Below are positions 62,939-64,000 of a stretch of 64,000 nucleotides of DNA, one piece after another. Made by a program: the position numbers and the translations under genes. Source of the stretch: Trichoplax adhaerens (taxonomy: Eukaryota; Placozoa; Uniplacotomia; Trichoplacea; Trichoplacidae); assembly GCF_000150275.1 (NCBI RefSeq), contig NW_002060964.1, positions 957,370 through 1,021,369 on the forward strand. Direction: 5' to 3'. The notes under the pieces are model-generated. The model did no database searches. It had not been told where the DNA came from and saw only the letters and a program-made list of their open reading frames with translations. Within the stretch, counting starts at the first letter, position 1, and the number at the start of each line of letters is the position of its first letter.

Positions 62939-63898
62939 ATGTTTAATAATACTACTCTTACACAATCGCAAGAAAATTTTGCTCTTATAGTTATCCAGTT
63001 TAGCCTTATTACGTTGACATTGGTTAGCAATATCGCTCTAGTAGGGATCGTGGCGTTCTCTAAAAATTTACATGATTTATCTTATAACTTTATTATTAAT
63101 GTATTTATATCTGATATTCTCTCATCAATCATACAGTGTACATATGCCATTACAGCAATCTCAACCGCTTCAATATCTAGGCCTGTTAGTGTACTTATAT
63201 GTCGATTAGCATATGGACTTATGGTTACATCGGCCAACACCTCTATTGCAAGTTTAACTATGATAAGTATCTATCGATTAAAAATCGTCAGTTGTCCTTT
63301 AACATTTCGCAACACGATCATTTTTAAACATTGTACTAAGTTTATTATACTGTCTTGGCTTATGGGCGTCGTATTCGCTATCCCTGCTTTCCTAATAGGA
63401 GCTTATGATCCAGAAACGAAAGGCTGTGACATTGGCTTCCCTTATGATAAAGTCTTCAACATTGTCTATTTTTCGATTACTTTACTATTTGTCTACTTGA
63501 TTCCAGGAATAATAATGTTAAGGAATTACAAACGTATCGCAATCTGTTTATCTTCTCAAATATCCGATAATACTGCTATAGCTCAAGACCGTAACGCTTC
63601 TATTAATCGCACAAGAACCGTTATTCGAGTCTTTATCATCGTGACAGTTGCACAAACATTACTGCCATTGCCCTATATTATATCTGTCTTAACTTACTCA
63701 ATACTCAATCAGAACCAATTTCAGTTACACGCTGATATTCCCCAACTTTCTGTAATCATCTGGCTATCGTTCGTTATCAATATAGCATCCTACCTAGTAA
63801 ATCCATTTATGTTCTTAATTTTCGATAAAAATATTAGAATTGCAGCGCATGATCTATGTCTTCGAATTTATGATAGCTGTAGTTTTACGAAATCATGA
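62939..63898 (+). CDS. Class A-like orphan GPCR, copy 3
   Basis: Intronless, 319 aa, the same length as its two paralogues. TM2 has NVFISDILSS. TM3 has LICRLAYGLMVTSANTS and ends ISIYRLKIVSCPL. ECL2 has KGCDIGFPYDK. TM6 starts after RTRTVIRVFIIVTVAQ. TM7 ends NPFMFLIFDKNIR. The frame is fully open. The conserved pre-gene flank (TTAATCAAGAAACGC and AATCGAGTATTAACAGA) and the start context ATCGATTATG match the other copies. The nearest neighbour upstream is a solo LTR about 460 bases from the ATG, which could supply or disturb promoter elements. Confidence 0.9.
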   Translation: MFNNTTLTQSQENFALIVIQFSLITLTLVSNIALVGIVAFSKNLHDLSYNFIINVFISDILSSIIQCTYAITAISTASISRPVSVLICRLAYGLMVTSANTSIASLTMISIYRLKIVSCPLTFRNTIIFKHCTKFIILSWLMGVVFAIPAFLIGAYDPETKGCDIGFPYDKVFNIVYFSITLLFVYLIPGIIMLRNYKRIAICLSSQISDNTAIAQDRNASINRTRTVIRVFIIVTVAQTLLPLPYIISVLTYSILNQNQFQLHADIPQLSVIIWLSFVINIASYLVNPFMFLIFDKNIRIAAHDLCLRIYDSCSFTKS

Positions 63899-64000
63899 TT
63901 AATTTATCAAATACAAACATCAGATGCGGTAACATTTTCATTAGACAGTTAGTCTTAAATAGCTTGCATACTATTTATAGCATTAATTACTATCCAATCT

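Larger units (their letters stand above)
61570..63898 (+). repeat. GPCR duplication unit D
   Basis: Opening block at about 61570, interrupted by a solo LTR at 61913-62474, then the pre-gene block (62560-62930) and the third receptor. Upstream satellite is missing. Confidence 0.75.

Noticed and set aside
1..64000. tRNA and other structural RNA genes
   Set aside because: Scanned for GGTTC-type T-loops with matching arms; none formed a convincing cloverleaf.

Overview
The window is eukaryotic and animal. It is AT-rich and has short GT-AG introns (tens to hundreds of bases, a few over 800). It carries metazoan genes: an ADAM protease, WDHD1/AND-1, RAD51AP1, MRPL28, a Tudor-domain protein, a LIM protein, PEX16 and class A GPCRs. 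Compact genes, tandem intronless receptors and divergent sequences suggest an early-branching animal; a placozoan such as Trichoplax is my best guess. No sequence search was possible, so this is inference.

Layout. 0.2-5.1 kb: a complete six-exon ADAM gene (+). 5.8-12.0 kb: a 27-exon WDHD1/AND-1 gene (-). 12.6-14.1 kb: a dense array of self-complementary GTAC/CAGTACTG words mixed with a recurring ~90-bp block. 14.95-17.2 kb: RAD51AP1 (+), transcribed away from WDHD1. 17.2-21.4 kb: degenerate repeats that surround and fill the single long intron of MRPL28 (exons 19.27-19.39 and 21.37-22.0 kb, +). 23.66-26.0 kb: an intronless Tudor-domain gene (+). 29.5-32.1 kb: a LIM gene and a coiled-coil gene (-) that may be one transcription unit. 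32.3-39.4 kb: almost gene-free, filled with old tandem repeats, including a clean 168-bp triplication. 39.8-44.8 kb: two paralogous intronless 471-aa multi-pass membrane proteins (-), each apparently built from three four-helix modules. 46.98-50.2 kb: PEX16 (+, ten exons) just behind a second GTAC array. 50.7-64 kb: three intronless 319-aa orphan GPCRs (+) inside repeated ~2.7-kb duplication units, plus a fourth unit whose receptor is deleted. Two solo LTRs with perfect 5-bp target duplications sit in these units.

The housekeeping genes are unrelated in pathway except WDHD1 and RAD51AP1. Those two serve replication and homologous recombination and sit divergently around the palindromic array. 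The exon structures of ADAM, WDHD1, PEX16 and MRPL28 were derived by hand. In each the exon lengths sum to a multiple of three with compatible phases, which supports the models. Start exons and UTRs are less certain.
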